The notes: generated by a model from the letters alone, not told the origin. Numbered from the stretch's first letter, positions 1 to 7,500 are shown. The stretch is 38,010 bases of DNA from Mediterranea sp. (in: CFB group bacteria) (GCA_031261785.1 JAISIZ010000106.1:1-38010); one strand, 5' to 3'. Translations and numbers: made by a program.

Positions 1-392
1 GGAGGAGGACTTTTCTGCGCCTCTTCGTGAGTGATGCAAAAAGTGCTGTCTACCAAATAGCTATCCAAGTGGTGTATGGCCATCAAGGCACGCATAATGG
101 GTATGCCCATTCGTCGCCACGTGGTCGAGAGTACGATTTTCGCGCCGGTGGTGTCGAGTATCTCACGCAATCGCTCTACGGCAGGTTTGTCCCAGTCGTA
201 ATAAACGGCAGCCAGGTCGTAGACATTGTAACCATTGGCGTTGATGTACGCGACGTAGTCGAAATCGCCTGGCAACTCTTTGTTCAGGCGCCTGGCCAGT
301 TCAGGGTATTCATTTTCGTGTCTGAAGCGTTCTTGCCGTCCTCCGGGCTGCAACACGCCGTCTATGTCAAGGAAGAGTGCTTTTGTCATCAT
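1..392 (-). CDS. HAD-like phosphatase domain protein, partial (3' end outside window)
   Basis: An open minus-strand frame runs from an ATG at 390-392 (a second ATG follows at 387-389) to the window edge without a stop, giving 130 codons. The N-terminus reads MMTKALFLDIDGVLQPGG, a HAD motif I with the DxDGVL signature, and a later LSTTWR segment fits motif II (Ser/Thr followed by a tryptophan-arginine pair). This combination is typical of the small HAD family described in 'Swiss army knife' RNA repair proteins and of related Bacteroidetes phosphatases. The substrate cannot be told. It begins 32 bases after the stop of the upstream ATPase/nuclease gene on the same strand, so the two may be co-transcribed. 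The C-terminal motifs III and IV are not visible because the gene leaves the window. Confidence 0.8.
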   Translation of the reverse strand, partial: MMTKALFLDIDGVLQPGGRQERFRHENEYPELARRLNKELPGDFDYVAYINANGYNVYDLAAVYYDWDKPAVERLREILDTTGAKIVLSTTWRRMGIPIMRALMAIHHLDSYLVDSTFCITHEEAQKSPP

Positions 393-424
393 ATTCCATA
401 TTTTGTTTTGTAGTCAAATCGGCT

Positions 425-1981
425 TTATCCTACTTCCCAGCCCGTGATGCCCCGCTCGGTCTTGTCGTAGCTGACGCCGACCTTCACCACCGTGCGCCCG
501 TCGGCTTCGTAGGGAATGGCGTAGCCTTTCGCGTCGATCTGCGCCAGCGCTTCCTCGGGCGTGGCGTCCACCTTCAGCTCGAAGACGTAGATGTGCGTCT
601 TGTTGGTGACGACGACGTCGACCCGTCCGGCGGAAGTTTTCACCTGCGTGCGCGTGAACTGCCCCATGAGCGTGAAGATGATGTAGAAGATGGTCTCGAA
701 GCGCGACTCGTTGTCGCTCTTCTTCTCGTAGGGGATGGAGGCCACGAAGGAGCGCAGGCGCGTGAGGCAGCCGTCGATGTCGCCCGTATCGAGCGCTTCT
801 TTCATGGCGATGAGGCTCATGTCGCTCTCCATCTTGCTGTAGCCCAACACGGTGGGGAGCAGCGAGCGCAGGAAGCCGTAGCCCACCTCCTCGTTAGGGT
901 ATCCCAAGGTATAGATGCCGTTCTGGAAGTCCTTGATGGTGAGGTATCCGCTCTGGTAAAGCACGGGGATGGGATCGGTGAGCGTGTCGGTCGACTGGTC
1001 GAACGCGTCGGGCATGGCTTTGCAGCCTTCCAAATCCATCAGCGGCATGTTGCGCACACGCAGCAGGTCGAGGAGGAACGAGGGGGTGCCGGTGGAGTAC
1101 CAATAGCTGCCGTATTCCCGCTTGCTCAGCACGTTGATGATGCTGAAGGGATTGTAGATACGCTCGCCGCGATGGTTGAAGCGGTAGCCGTCGTACAGGC
1201 GGGCGAGGTGCGCCAGAGCCTGTTCGTACGTCTCGTCGTTCTCAGCCGCCAACGCCTCGATATCCTGTTTGAAATAGCCGATTAGTTCGGCTTCGGTGAT
1301 GCCACATATACTATTGTATTGCTTCCACATACTGATGTTGTCTAAGCTGTTCAGCTCGCTGAAGATGCTCATCTGGCTGAATTTTGTGATGCCGGTGATG
1401 AAAAGGAATCGGAGAAGGTGCGTGTTGTCCTTGAGCGGACTGTAGAACTCGCGGGTGGCCAGACGCAACGCCTCGCGCAGCTTGTCGTCGGTAGTGGAGT
1501 CGAGCATGGGCGAGTCGTATTCGTCAACGAGGACGACCACCGGCTTCCCCGTTTGCTCGTAAGCTTTCTTAATGACGTTCAGCAAGCGGGCGCCGGGAGT
1601 CTTTGCGGCAGGGTCGCTTCCATAAAGTTTTTCCAACTCGGCGAGCTGCATGTCCAGCGTCATGTATAGGTTGTCGACCTTGTCGTAGTGCGTGAGCGCG
1701 AACGAGAAGTGCAGCACGGGATACACCGGCCACTCCGTCTCCAATCGCTCCATCGCCAATCCCTCGAAGAGGTGCTTCTTCCCCTCGAAGTAGGCTTTGA
1801 GCGTAGAGAGCAGCAGGCTCTTGCCGAAGCGGCGAGGGCGGCTGAGGAAGTAGACCTGGTTGGTGTTGGCCATCTGGTACACCAGCTCGGTCTTGTCCAC
1901 GTACAGGTAATTGAGGGTACGCAGTTGCTCGAAGTTCTGTATCCCTATCGGGAAGATGCGGGTCGGTAGTATGGTTGCCAT
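425..1981 (-). CDS. AAA-ATPase-like / PD-(D/E)XK nuclease family protein
   Basis: A 518-residue protein of a two-domain family very common in Bacteroidales (AAA-ATPase-like N-terminal domain, DUF1703-type PD-(D/E)XK C-terminal domain). Visible features: N-terminal IFPIGIQNFEQLR and a YVDKTELV block, the P-loop-like RPRRFGKS at about 48-55, a Walker B stretch VVVLVDEYDSP at about 148-157, and at the C-terminus GRVDVVV with Asp455 followed by FELK with Glu468 and Lys470, the D...ExK nuclease core. Length matches the family. The biological role is unknown; the family expands in copy number and has been suggested to be mobile or defence-related, which is inference here. A TATCTTCG box lies about 50 bases upstream, and the leader carries the AT-rich direct repeat TGAGAATTGAGAAT. 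Confidence 0.9.
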   Translation of the reverse strand: MATILPTRIFPIGIQNFEQLRTLNYLYVDKTELVYQMANTNQVYFLSRPRRFGKSLLLSTLKAYFEGKKHLFEGLAMERLETEWPVYPVLHFSFALTHYDKVDNLYMTLDMQLAELEKLYGSDPAAKTPGARLLNVIKKAYEQTGKPVVVLVDEYDSPMLDSTTDDKLREALRLATREFYSPLKDNTHLLRFLFITGITKFSQMSIFSELNSLDNISMWKQYNSICGITEAELIGYFKQDIEALAAENDETYEQALAHLARLYDGYRFNHRGERIYNPFSIINVLSKREYGSYWYSTGTPSFLLDLLRVRNMPLMDLEGCKAMPDAFDQSTDTLTDPIPVLYQSGYLTIKDFQNGIYTLGYPNEEVGYGFLRSLLPTVLGYSKMESDMSLIAMKEALDTGDIDGCLTRLRSFVASIPYEKKSDNESRFETIFYIIFTLMGQFTRTQVKTSAGRVDVVVTNKTHIYVFELKVDATPEEALAQIDAKGYAIPYEADGRTVVKVGVSYDKTERGITGWEVG

Positions 1982-2032
1982 CTCTTTCTAAATTAAAAAT
2001 TGAGAATTGAGAATTAAAAAATGAATGTAACG

Positions 2033-2040
2033 CGAAGATA
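2033..2040 (-). promoter_or_regulatory. -7 box for the AAA-ATPase/nuclease gene
   Basis: TATCTTCG on the minus strand, one base off the Bacteroidetes -7 consensus TAnnTTTG, 51 bases upstream of the ATG at 1981. The leader in between is very AT-rich, as is usual for these promoters. No convincing -33 box was seen. Confidence 0.45.
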
Positions 2041-2137
2041 GGCTATTCTTTCCTCCATCGCAAGGAAATGGATGGCTTTTGCTTGGGCGAGGCATCCTCG
2101 CGGAGGCGCGAACAGCCGAAGCGCGGGGGATTTAGAG

Positions 2138-2301
2138 CCTCGCGACGGCGCGAACGTCCCACGCGAATCCGCTGAAGACTTTGCGACGGAGCGAATATCC
2201 CATGCAAATTTGCCGAAGACTTCGCGACGACGCGAACATCCCATACGAATCTGCTGAAGGCTTCGCGACGACGCGAACATCCCACGCAAATCTGCTGAAG
2301 A
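2138..2301. repeat. 41-bp tandem repeat array (family I), four copies
   Basis: Four contiguous units start at 2138, 2179, 2220 and 2261, each exactly 41 bases. A typical unit begins CTTCGCGACGACGCGAAC and ends with a GCTGAAG(A/G) motif. Copies differ at several positions. A more diverged copy precedes the array (from about 2096) and another follows (2302-2345, ending in a CCTGATTACA element also found in the 41-bp family II near 37.5 kb). There are no unique spacers, so it is not a CRISPR array. A single related copy lies at 36638-36678. Antisense frames across the array are shadows produced by the repeat. Confidence 0.85.
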
Positions 2302-2424
2302 GTTCGCGGAGCCGCGAAGGTTCCATGCAGAAAACCTGATTACATCTCATGTCCGCGAAGGTCTCATGCAAATCGCGACGAACGTTTTTCGCCCGAATCG
2401 GTGAATAAGCAGGCGTAAACTCTT

Positions 2425-2543
2425 AAACCCATCAATACCTCTATGGGGCGATTTGCCGACGGATCCAAGGGAGAAAAAGCATCGTGATGCCCTACAGCAT
2501 GTGGGCCTACCAAGCGGCGAACACCATCACGCGGCAACTCTAC
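2425..2543 (+). pseudogene. 5'-end fragment of the AraC regulator gene (duplicate of 4923-5042)
   Basis: This stretch aligns over 119 bases with the start region of the AraC-family gene at 4941, including leader AAACCCATCAATACCTCTATG, the start codon and about 33 codons. Differences are scattered substitutions plus a 1-base deletion (GAGAAAAAGC against GAGAAAAGGCC) that destroys the frame. Similarity stops abruptly after CTCTAC. The fragment lies on the far side of the AT-rich HNH/DUF4407 cassette from the intact gene, so the cassette is bracketed by direct duplicates of the beginning of the regulator gene. Weaker similarity reaches back to about 2414. Confidence 0.85.
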
Positions 2544-2641
2544 TGTATAAATTCTCTTACCATCAATCCGTATTTTTTGCACAAATAACTGTTCCTGAAT
2601 AAATAATATCGGATTCCGTGATTTATTTAGAAACTATTGCT

Positions 2642-2649
2642 TATTTTTG
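2642..2649 (+). promoter_or_regulatory. Candidate -7 box upstream of the palindrome and HNH cassette
   Basis: TATTTTTG fits TAnnTTTG exactly. Transcription from here would start near 2656, read through the long palindrome at 2716-2888 and reach the HNH gene at 2974, giving a leader of over 300 bases. The region is AT-rich, so a chance match is possible. Confidence 0.4.
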
Positions 2650-2715
2650 CAACGCTTTCACTCTTTCTAAGACTTATCGTTTAGAAGAGCGCAAGTGTTT
2701 TTTGAGAAAAGCAGA

Positions 2716-2888
2716 GCGTTACGATATTATCCTGTCATGAAATCTCGACAGTTTCAGCTATTTGGGATAATAGACAATAACGCTCACGCTAGTGCTATAT
2801 ATGTCATCAAGAGGCTATATATAGATTGGCGTGAGCTATTGTTTGTTACCGAATAGCGGGCAGTCGAGAGCCTCATGACAGTAACGGC
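2716..2888. repeat. Long imperfect palindrome upstream of the HNH/DUF4407 cassette
   Basis: The two halves are inverted copies about a centre near 2806. The best-matched blocks, outside in, are CTGTCATGA (2732-2740) with TCATGACAG (2873-2881), CTCGAC with GTCGAG, GCTATT with AATAGC, ACAATA with TATTGT, GCTCACGC with GCGTGAGC, and CTATATAT with ATATATAG. Weaker pairing (GCGTTA with TAACGGC) extends it to about 2716-2888. A transcript would fold into one long interrupted stem. It carries no ORF. Possible identities are a MITE-like element, a structured leader or small RNA, or a recombination site. Confidence 0.75.
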
Positions 2889-2973
2889 AATAGTTTTCAC
2901 GCCTTTTTTATGCCGGTACCATTTCCAAGTCGTCCGCTTTCCTTTCTCCCATGTTTAATATAACAATAGTTGA

Positions 2974-3264
2974 ATGTCTATGGAAAAAAAGGAAAGCCAT
3001 GGCTCATACAGAGAGCTTCTCTTTGACAAAAGATGGATGGAAAAGCGAGCGCATATCATCCAGCGGGATCAGTATAAATGTGCCATTTGTGGTTCTACGG
3101 ATCGCTTGGTCGTACACCATAAGCAATATCACTTTAACAAGAAACGAAATGAGAAATATCCTCCATGGGAATATGACGATAAGTATTTGGTGACTTTGTG
3201 CGAATCTTGCCACAAACGCGGACATGCCAAATTTGAAATACCAATGAAGAGTATTAACCAGTAA
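2974..3264 (+). CDS. Small HNH endonuclease
   Basis: A 96-residue protein with a compact HNH zinc/nuclease module: RDQYKCAICG (first CxxC), then LVVHH (the HNH histidine pair), an asparagine-containing stretch, and LCESCH (second CxxC with trailing histidine). Length is normal for free-standing HNH proteins, which cleave DNA in phage packaging, restriction or other defence settings. The ATG at 2974 is the likely start; an in-frame ATG at 2980 is an alternative. An overlapping frame from 2951 covers the same bases but is a shadow. It is first of three same-strand genes (12-base and 2-base gaps follow) and has much lower GC than the flanking genes, suggesting horizontal acquisition. The specific target is unknown. 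Confidence 0.8.
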   Translation: MSMEKKESHGSYRELLFDKRWMEKRAHIIQRDQYKCAICGSTDRLVVHHKQYHFNKKRNEKYPPWEYDDKYLVTLCESCHKRGHAKFEIPMKSINQ

Positions 3265-3276
3265 ATATATTGTAAT

Positions 3277-3840
3277 ATGGGACTTTTTTCTTTCTTATTT
3301 GGCAGCTCTAAAGCTGCGGAATCAACCGTAATCAAAGAGAATGATAATCTACCAGAAATCAAACGTGAAGACTTCGTTGACGATTCAGATCCAGAAAAAG
3401 ACGATGGTATTATCCGCATCGCCTATGGGACAGGAAGAGCTATCGACCTGATCTACGCTTTTCTGGATAAAGATTACGAATCGAAAGGGTACGACGATGC
3501 CTTGTGCAATCCCGACAGTTCATATAAAGAGATGAATGTAAAAGGGATAAAAAGCAAATTCTACGTGATGCTAAAGCGGATCATTACGAAATACGATGAC
3601 GACCTACGCCAGGTAGAGTTTCACATCGACTCGCGTCGACAACTGGGACTTATCGATTTGGTGAAGCAATTGGAATCCGAAAAGGACACGCTGAAGAGTC
3701 ACAAAGAATTGTTACTGGAAATGCGAGCCGGAAGCGAAGAGGAAAATCTGGATCCTCTAATCAATATCCTAACCTCCTATGAACGAGGTTTCCTGAGAGG
3801 ATTGGCTGCCAAGACAATAGAAACCCTAAATCTACATTAA
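3277..3840 (+). CDS. Unknown protein of the HNH/DUF4407 cassette
   Basis: A 187-residue protein I do not recognise. It begins MGLFSFLFGSS, a hydrophobic start followed by an acidic, probably disordered stretch (about 20-45, rich in D and E). The middle is predicted helical (IRIAYGTGRAIDLIYAFLDKDYESKGYDD is the longest recognisable block, quoted only by its ends here: IRIAYGTGR...YDD). Residues 120-160 (ESEKDTLKSHKELLLEMRAGSEEE) are charged and coiled-coil-like. No catalytic motif is visible. It sits 12 bases after the HNH gene and its stop is 2 bases before the DUF4407 start, so it is almost certainly translated from the same mRNA. It could be a soluble adaptor between nuclease and membrane protein, but that is inference. 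Confidence 0.7.
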   Translation: MGLFSFLFGSSKAAESTVIKENDNLPEIKREDFVDDSDPEKDDGIIRIAYGTGRAIDLIYAFLDKDYESKGYDDALCNPDSSYKEMNVKGIKSKFYVMLKRIITKYDDDLRQVEFHIDSRRQLGLIDLVKQLESEKDTLKSHKELLLEMRAGSEEENLDPLINILTSYERGFLRGLAAKTIETLNLH

Positions 3841-3842
3841 TC

Positions 3843-4802
3843 ATGAAATGGTGGATAAAATTCGGCTGCTTCCTTACAGGATGGAACAGCCAAATACTTT
3901 CGTATTGTAGCGAAGCCAGCTTCAAGCACTTGAAGAAATATACGGCGGCCCTGTTGATATTGATATTATTGTGGGGCTTTACGGGATATAGTTTTGCGTA
4001 TGAATACGTTGAGGCTCCTTGGTGGGGATGTGCTATTTGCGCAATGGTCTTCATCATAATCGTAATACAAATTGAAAGGCAAATCATTCTGACTGTGGGG
4101 AAAAGTAATTGGGCTTTAGGGTTCCGTGTCTTTATTGCCGTTATTATGTCATTGATTGGCTCTTCAATTATAGATCAAATCATATTTGGAAAGGATATCG
4201 ATAGAAAAATGATAGAGATCGTAGATGAAAAAGCAGCGGAACAATCGAGAATTCGTACCGCTCAAATAAATGAGGAGCAAGGACGTATACAAATCAACAT
4301 GGATTCTATTGGCATAATTAACAATAGATTGAATGATGAAATTACAGAAAAACCTGAAATAATAACATATATATCCACTGGAACGACGGTGCGAGATTCA
4401 ACTGGAAAAGTCATGTCTACAGAAAAAGGCGTTACAGCACAAACTACACCGAATCCCAAGATTAAACAAGTCGCGATGAATGATACAATTCTACAACAAT
4501 TACGAGATAGATACCGCCTCCTTTCAGATAAAAAGATGCAAGTAGAGAGTGAACTAAGAAAAGAACTTAGTGAGAATGCTGGCTTCTTGGAAGATCTGAA
4601 TGCTATGATTGAGATTCTATCGGAACGTCCTATAGCGCTTATCTTCTATTCCATCGTATTTCTATTCCTTATGAGCCTCGAATTATTCGTTGTCACCAGT
4701 AAATTTGGAGATAAAAAATGTGACTACGATTTGATCGTTGAGCATCAGTTGCAAATAAAGCAGCAAACATTGGAAGAACTCGTCAAGAAAATGAGTTCAT
4801 AG
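3843..4802 (+). CDS. DUF4407 family four-helix membrane protein
   Basis: A 319-residue membrane protein. Its N-terminus (FLTGWNSQILSYCSEAS, then a hydrophobic segment) resembles the DUF4407 family. Predicted helices: about 34-53, 60-79, 94-115 and 267-288. Between helices 3 and 4 lies a charged region of about 145 residues with heptad-like stretches (120-150 and 215-255), probably a coiled coil on one side of the membrane; a short cytoplasmic tail follows helix 4. DUF4407 has no established function. Here it closes a tight operon with an HNH nuclease and an unknown coiled-coil protein, which fits a membrane-associated defence or stress cassette. GC content is clearly lower than that of the AraC gene that follows 138 bases later. 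Confidence 0.75.
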   Translation: MKWWIKFGCFLTGWNSQILSYCSEASFKHLKKYTAALLILILLWGFTGYSFAYEYVEAPWWGCAICAMVFIIIVIQIERQIILTVGKSNWALGFRVFIAVIMSLIGSSIIDQIIFGKDIDRKMIEIVDEKAAEQSRIRTAQINEEQGRIQINMDSIGIINNRLNDEITEKPEIITYISTGTTVRDSTGKVMSTEKGVTAQTTPNPKIKQVAMNDTILQQLRDRYRLLSDKKMQVESELRKELSENAGFLEDLNAMIEILSERPIALIFYSIVFLFLMSLELFVVTSKFGDKKCDYDLIVEHQLQIKQQTLEELVKKMSS

Positions 4803-4900
4803 AGATTGTGGACATCTCTAAGGCCTCGCGGACAGCTATCCATCCGGTGAGAGTACATAGAACTTATCCGCTAACTTTTTGGCGCGATGGGGAATTTCGC

Positions 4901-4908
4901 TATTTTCG
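4901..4908 (+). promoter_or_regulatory. Candidate -7 box for the AraC regulator gene
   Basis: TATTTTCG, one base off TAnnTTTG, 32 bases before the ATG at 4941. A second possible box, TAACTTTT, is at 4872-4879. The fragment duplicated at 2425 starts just downstream of this box and so lacks it. Confidence 0.4.
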
Positions 4909-4940
4909 CGCCGTAAACCATCAAACCCATCAATACCTCT

Positions 4941-5846
4941 ATGGAACGACTTGCCGACGGATTCAAGGGAGAAAAGGCCATCGTGACGCCATACAGCGTG
5001 CGGGCTTACCAAGCGGAGAACGCCATCACGCGGCAGCTCTACGTCACCCACATTGGCTACTACCCCGACGCGAAGTACCACTACCGGGTGCGCGAGGAGG
5101 GCGCGCCCGAGAACATCCTGATCTATTGCGAGCGGGGGAAAGGCTGGATAGAGTGCGGCGACGAGCGCTTCCTGCTGGAGAGCAACAGCTTCTTCATCAT
5201 CCCCGCGGGCGAACGACACGCCTACGGCGCCGACGGCCGGATGCCGTGGAGCATCTACTGGCTGCACTTCAACGGCGAGCAGACGCCGATGTTCCAATCC
5301 GTCATCGGCAAGCTCTGCCACCTCGGCGCGTCCGACCAGAGCCGCGTCCAGGAACGTTTCCAGCTCTTCGAGGAGATGTACCGCAACCTCGAGATGGGCT
5401 ACAACCCCGAGAACCTGGAATACATCAGCTTCTGCCTGGCGCACTTCCTCGCCTCGCTGAAGTACGTCCCGCAATACCGCGAAATCAAGAAGATAAAGGA
5501 GAGCGACATGGTGCAACGCAGCATACTCTTCATGAAGGAGAACCTCGAACAGAAAATCCGCCTCGAAGACATCGCCGACGCCGTGGGCTACTCCAGCTCA
5601 CGCTTCAACACGCTCTTCCTCGAACGCACCTCGTTCTCGCCCATGGAATACTACAACCAGCTACGCATACAGCGGGCATGCAGCTACCTCCAGTTCTCCG
5701 ACCTCAAGATCAAGGAGATCGCCTTCCGGTTGGGATACTACGACCCGTTCCATTTCTCCAAGGCTTTCCACAAGGAGATGGAGGTGACGCCCAAAGAATA
5801 CCGGCGAAGGTACCAAGACAGGAAGATTGAAGAGATTGGGAAGTGA
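4941..5846 (+). CDS. AraC family transcriptional regulator (cupin plus AraC HTH)
   Basis: A 301-residue regulator. The N-terminal part (about 15-150) is a cupin-type sugar-sensing domain: HIGYYPDAKYHYRVRE, ILIYCERGKGWIECG, then FFIIPAGERHAYGAD and SIYWLHFNG, all typical of AraC_binding proteins. The C-terminal part (about 195-295) has the double helix-turn-helix, with LEDIADAVGYSSSRFNTLF for the first and IKEIAFRLGYYDPFHFSKAF plus VTPKEYRRRY for the second. The ATG at 4941 was chosen because the protein start matches the family and the duplicated fragment at 2425 preserves the same start. No sugar genes are adjacent, so the regulon is not obvious. An overlapping frame from 4808 is a shadow. 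Confidence 0.9.
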   Translation: MERLADGFKGEKAIVTPYSVRAYQAENAITRQLYVTHIGYYPDAKYHYRVREEGAPENILIYCERGKGWIECGDERFLLESNSFFIIPAGERHAYGADGRMPWSIYWLHFNGEQTPMFQSVIGKLCHLGASDQSRVQERFQLFEEMYRNLEMGYNPENLEYISFCLAHFLASLKYVPQYREIKKIKESDMVQRSILFMKENLEQKIRLEDIADAVGYSSSRFNTLFLERTSFSPMEYYNQLRIQRACSYLQFSDLKIKEIAFRLGYYDPFHFSKAFHKEMEVTPKEYRRRYQDRKIEEIGK

Positions 5847-5966
5847 ATGGTAGTAGGCTATCACCCCAGCGGAGTGCCAGCTTCATAGCCCGGTAGCTCG
5901 CCGCCGGGTTGTGTGCCGTACACCGTGCGCCTCCGTAGGTTGCGCACACCATAAGCATCGCCCTGC
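5847..5966. other. Intergenic hairpins downstream of the AraC gene
   Basis: Two GC-rich hairpins can be drawn: CCCGG (5889-5893) with CCGGG (5903-5907 region), and GTGCGC (5925-5930) with GCGCAC (5942-5947), the latter inside an outer GTGTGC/GCACAC pairing. There is no T-run, so a factor-independent terminator is uncertain. No gene is seen. Confidence 0.35.
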
Positions 5967-6035
5967 AATCTTGGCCAAATCGCATAACGAATCTTGGCCA
6001 AATCACACAATGAATCTTGGCCAAATCGCATAATT
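5967..6035. repeat. 23-bp direct repeat, three copies, upstream of the DUF4143 ATPase
   Basis: Units start at 5967, 5990 and 6013, each 23 bases, with core AATCTTGGCCAAATC. The core contains the palindrome TTGGCCAA. The repeats end 38 bases before the -7 box at 6073, a position suitable for an activator or repressor operator. The 13-base core AATCTTGGCCAAA recurs in inverted orientation at 25158-25170, just after the triple-fusion esterase gene. Confidence 0.7.
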
Positions 6036-6072
6036 AAAGTCTGTTTGTTTATGTAATATGAAGTAAATCAAC

Positions 6073-6080
6073 TAACTTTG
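6073..6080 (+). promoter_or_regulatory. -7 box for the DUF4143 ATPase gene
   Basis: TAACTTTG fits TAnnTTTG exactly, 22 bases before the ATG at 6103. A TTTG at 6044-6047 region lies about 25 bases upstream and may act as the -33 element, though the spacing is a little long. Confidence 0.65.
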
Positions 6081-6102
6081 CGTCCAAAATAGAATAGCGA
6101 GT

Positions 6103-7383
6103 ATGACAACAGTTTATAAGAAGCGTATCGCGGACCGAATGCTCTCCGATAAGTTGGAGGCTATGGGTGCCGTGCTGATAGAAGGCCCGAAAGGTTGCGG
6201 AAAAACAACCACGGCGGAACAACAGGCGCGCAGCGTGTTGTATATGGATCACCCGGAACATGCGGACCAATATAGGCAAATGGCGCAAACAAACATCCGC
6301 TTCCTCTTACAGGGAGAGACGCCGAGGCTTATTGATGAATGGCAAACGATTCCCAGATTCTGGGACGCCATTCGCTTCGAGGTCGATCATCGCGATGAGG
6401 ACGGGCAGTTTATACTCACTGGATCCGCAGTCCCCCCCGATAGCCGGGAAATTCATCACACAGGAACAGGGAGATATGGATGGCTGACCATGCGACCGAT
6501 GAGTTTATGGGAATCCGGCGACTCTAACGGAGGAATCAGTTTGAAAGAGCTGTTTCATTCCCCCGAACAGATCGCATGTTCGTGCGATATGACATTGGAA
6601 CGGTTGGCGTTTCTCGCCTGTAGAGGAGGATGGCCTAAATCAACATCCAAGAAATCGGAGAGAGCGGCACTCATACAAGCCATAGAGTACTACGAAGCTA
6701 TCACCCGATCGGATATCTCCCGTGTAGACCAGATCCAGCGTGACGAGGAACGTGCCAAAAGATTGATGCGATCCTACGCACGCCATCAAGGAACGCAGAC
6801 AGGCATCCCCACCATCTTGGCGGACATCGCGTCCAATGAAGCTGAAGACATAAGCGGTGCCACTGTCAGTTCGTATTTAGACGCGCTAAGAAAGATTTTC
6901 GTGATAGAGGATATGCCCGCCTGGAATCCTAACCTGAGAAGCAAGACAGCCATTCGGACATCCGACACGCGCTATTTCGTCGACCCGTCTATCGCGTGCG
7001 CGGCCTTGGGACTTGGGCCAATGGACTTGATAAACGACCTGCGGACATTCGGCCTGTTTTTCGAGACATTGTGCGTGCGCGACTTGCGCGTGTACGCCGA
7101 TGCCTTGGATGGGAAGGTGTATCATTTTCGCGACAAGCACGGATTGGAATGTGATTCGGTGGTACATCTTCGCAATGGTTCTTACGGCCTAATCGAGATT
7201 AAGTTGGGGGGCGACAATCTCATTGAGGAAGGAGCCAAGAGCCTCTTGCTATTAAGCGACAAGATTGATACCACCCGAATGAAGGCACCAGCTTTCAAGA
7301 TGATACTCACCGGCATAGGAAAGTATGCCTATAAAAGACCCGACGGCGTTTTAGTCGTACCTATCGGCTGCTTGAAAGATTGA
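6103..7383 (+). CDS. AAA_14 / DUF4143 ATP-binding protein
   Basis: A 426-residue protein of the AAA_14-DUF4143 family, frequent and mobile in gut and oral Bacteroidetes. Near the N-terminus the Walker A motif GPKGCGKTT spans about 28-36, followed by PRLIDEWQ (Walker B-like) and ILTGSAV (sensor 1). RYGWLTMRPMSLWESG is the typical 'GR...L.P.S..E' block. The C-terminal half is DUF4143, with FFETLCVRDLRVYAD, then LECDSVV and GLIEIKLG, an E/D...ExK arrangement like PD-(D/E)XK nucleases. Function is unknown; ATP hydrolysis and a nuclease-like fold are inferred from motifs. GC content (about 50%) is below that of the surrounding housekeeping genes. It ends 57 bases before a strong terminator. Confidence 0.9.
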   Translation: MTTVYKKRIADRMLSDKLEAMGAVLIEGPKGCGKTTTAEQQARSVLYMDHPEHADQYRQMAQTNIRFLLQGETPRLIDEWQTIPRFWDAIRFEVDHRDEDGQFILTGSAVPPDSREIHHTGTGRYGWLTMRPMSLWESGDSNGGISLKELFHSPEQIACSCDMTLERLAFLACRGGWPKSTSKKSERAALIQAIEYYEAITRSDISRVDQIQRDEERAKRLMRSYARHQGTQTGIPTILADIASNEAEDISGATVSSYLDALRKIFVIEDMPAWNPNLRSKTAIRTSDTRYFVDPSIACAALGLGPMDLINDLRTFGLFFETLCVRDLRVYADALDGKVYHFRDKHGLECDSVVHLRNGSYGLIEIKLGGDNLIEEGAKSLLLLSDKIDTTRMKAPAFKMILTGIGKYAYKRPDGVLVVPIGCLKD

Positions 7384-7440
7384 GCAGGCGCTTGGCGTCT
7401 CTATCATCAAGGAAGAGTTGGCAGCGATGGGATAGCATAG

Positions 7441-7478
7441 CAAAAGCCCGCAAAAACGAATGTTTTTGCGGGCTTTTG
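7441..7478. terminator. Bidirectional intrinsic terminator
   Basis: A perfect 17-base stem with a GAAT loop: CAAAAGCCCGCAAAAAC paired with GTTTTTGCGGGCTTTTG. The ends give a T-run on both strands, so it can stop the DUF4143 ATPase transcript on plus and the tRNA-Gln transcript on minus. Confidence 0.9.
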
Positions 7479-7500
7479 ACTGAAAACACGTGCGGTGGTG

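Noticed and set aside
27..413. 128-codon plus-strand frame at the left edge
   Set aside because: It is the antisense of the partial HAD gene, whose DxDGVL motif is clear on minus.
377..1285. 302-codon plus-strand frame opposite the AAA/PD-(D/E)XK gene
   Set aside because: Shadow frame; the minus-strand gene shows complete ATPase and nuclease motifs.
2716..2888. Retron-type structured RNA
   Set aside because: No reverse transcriptase gene is nearby; only a structured palindrome can be supported.
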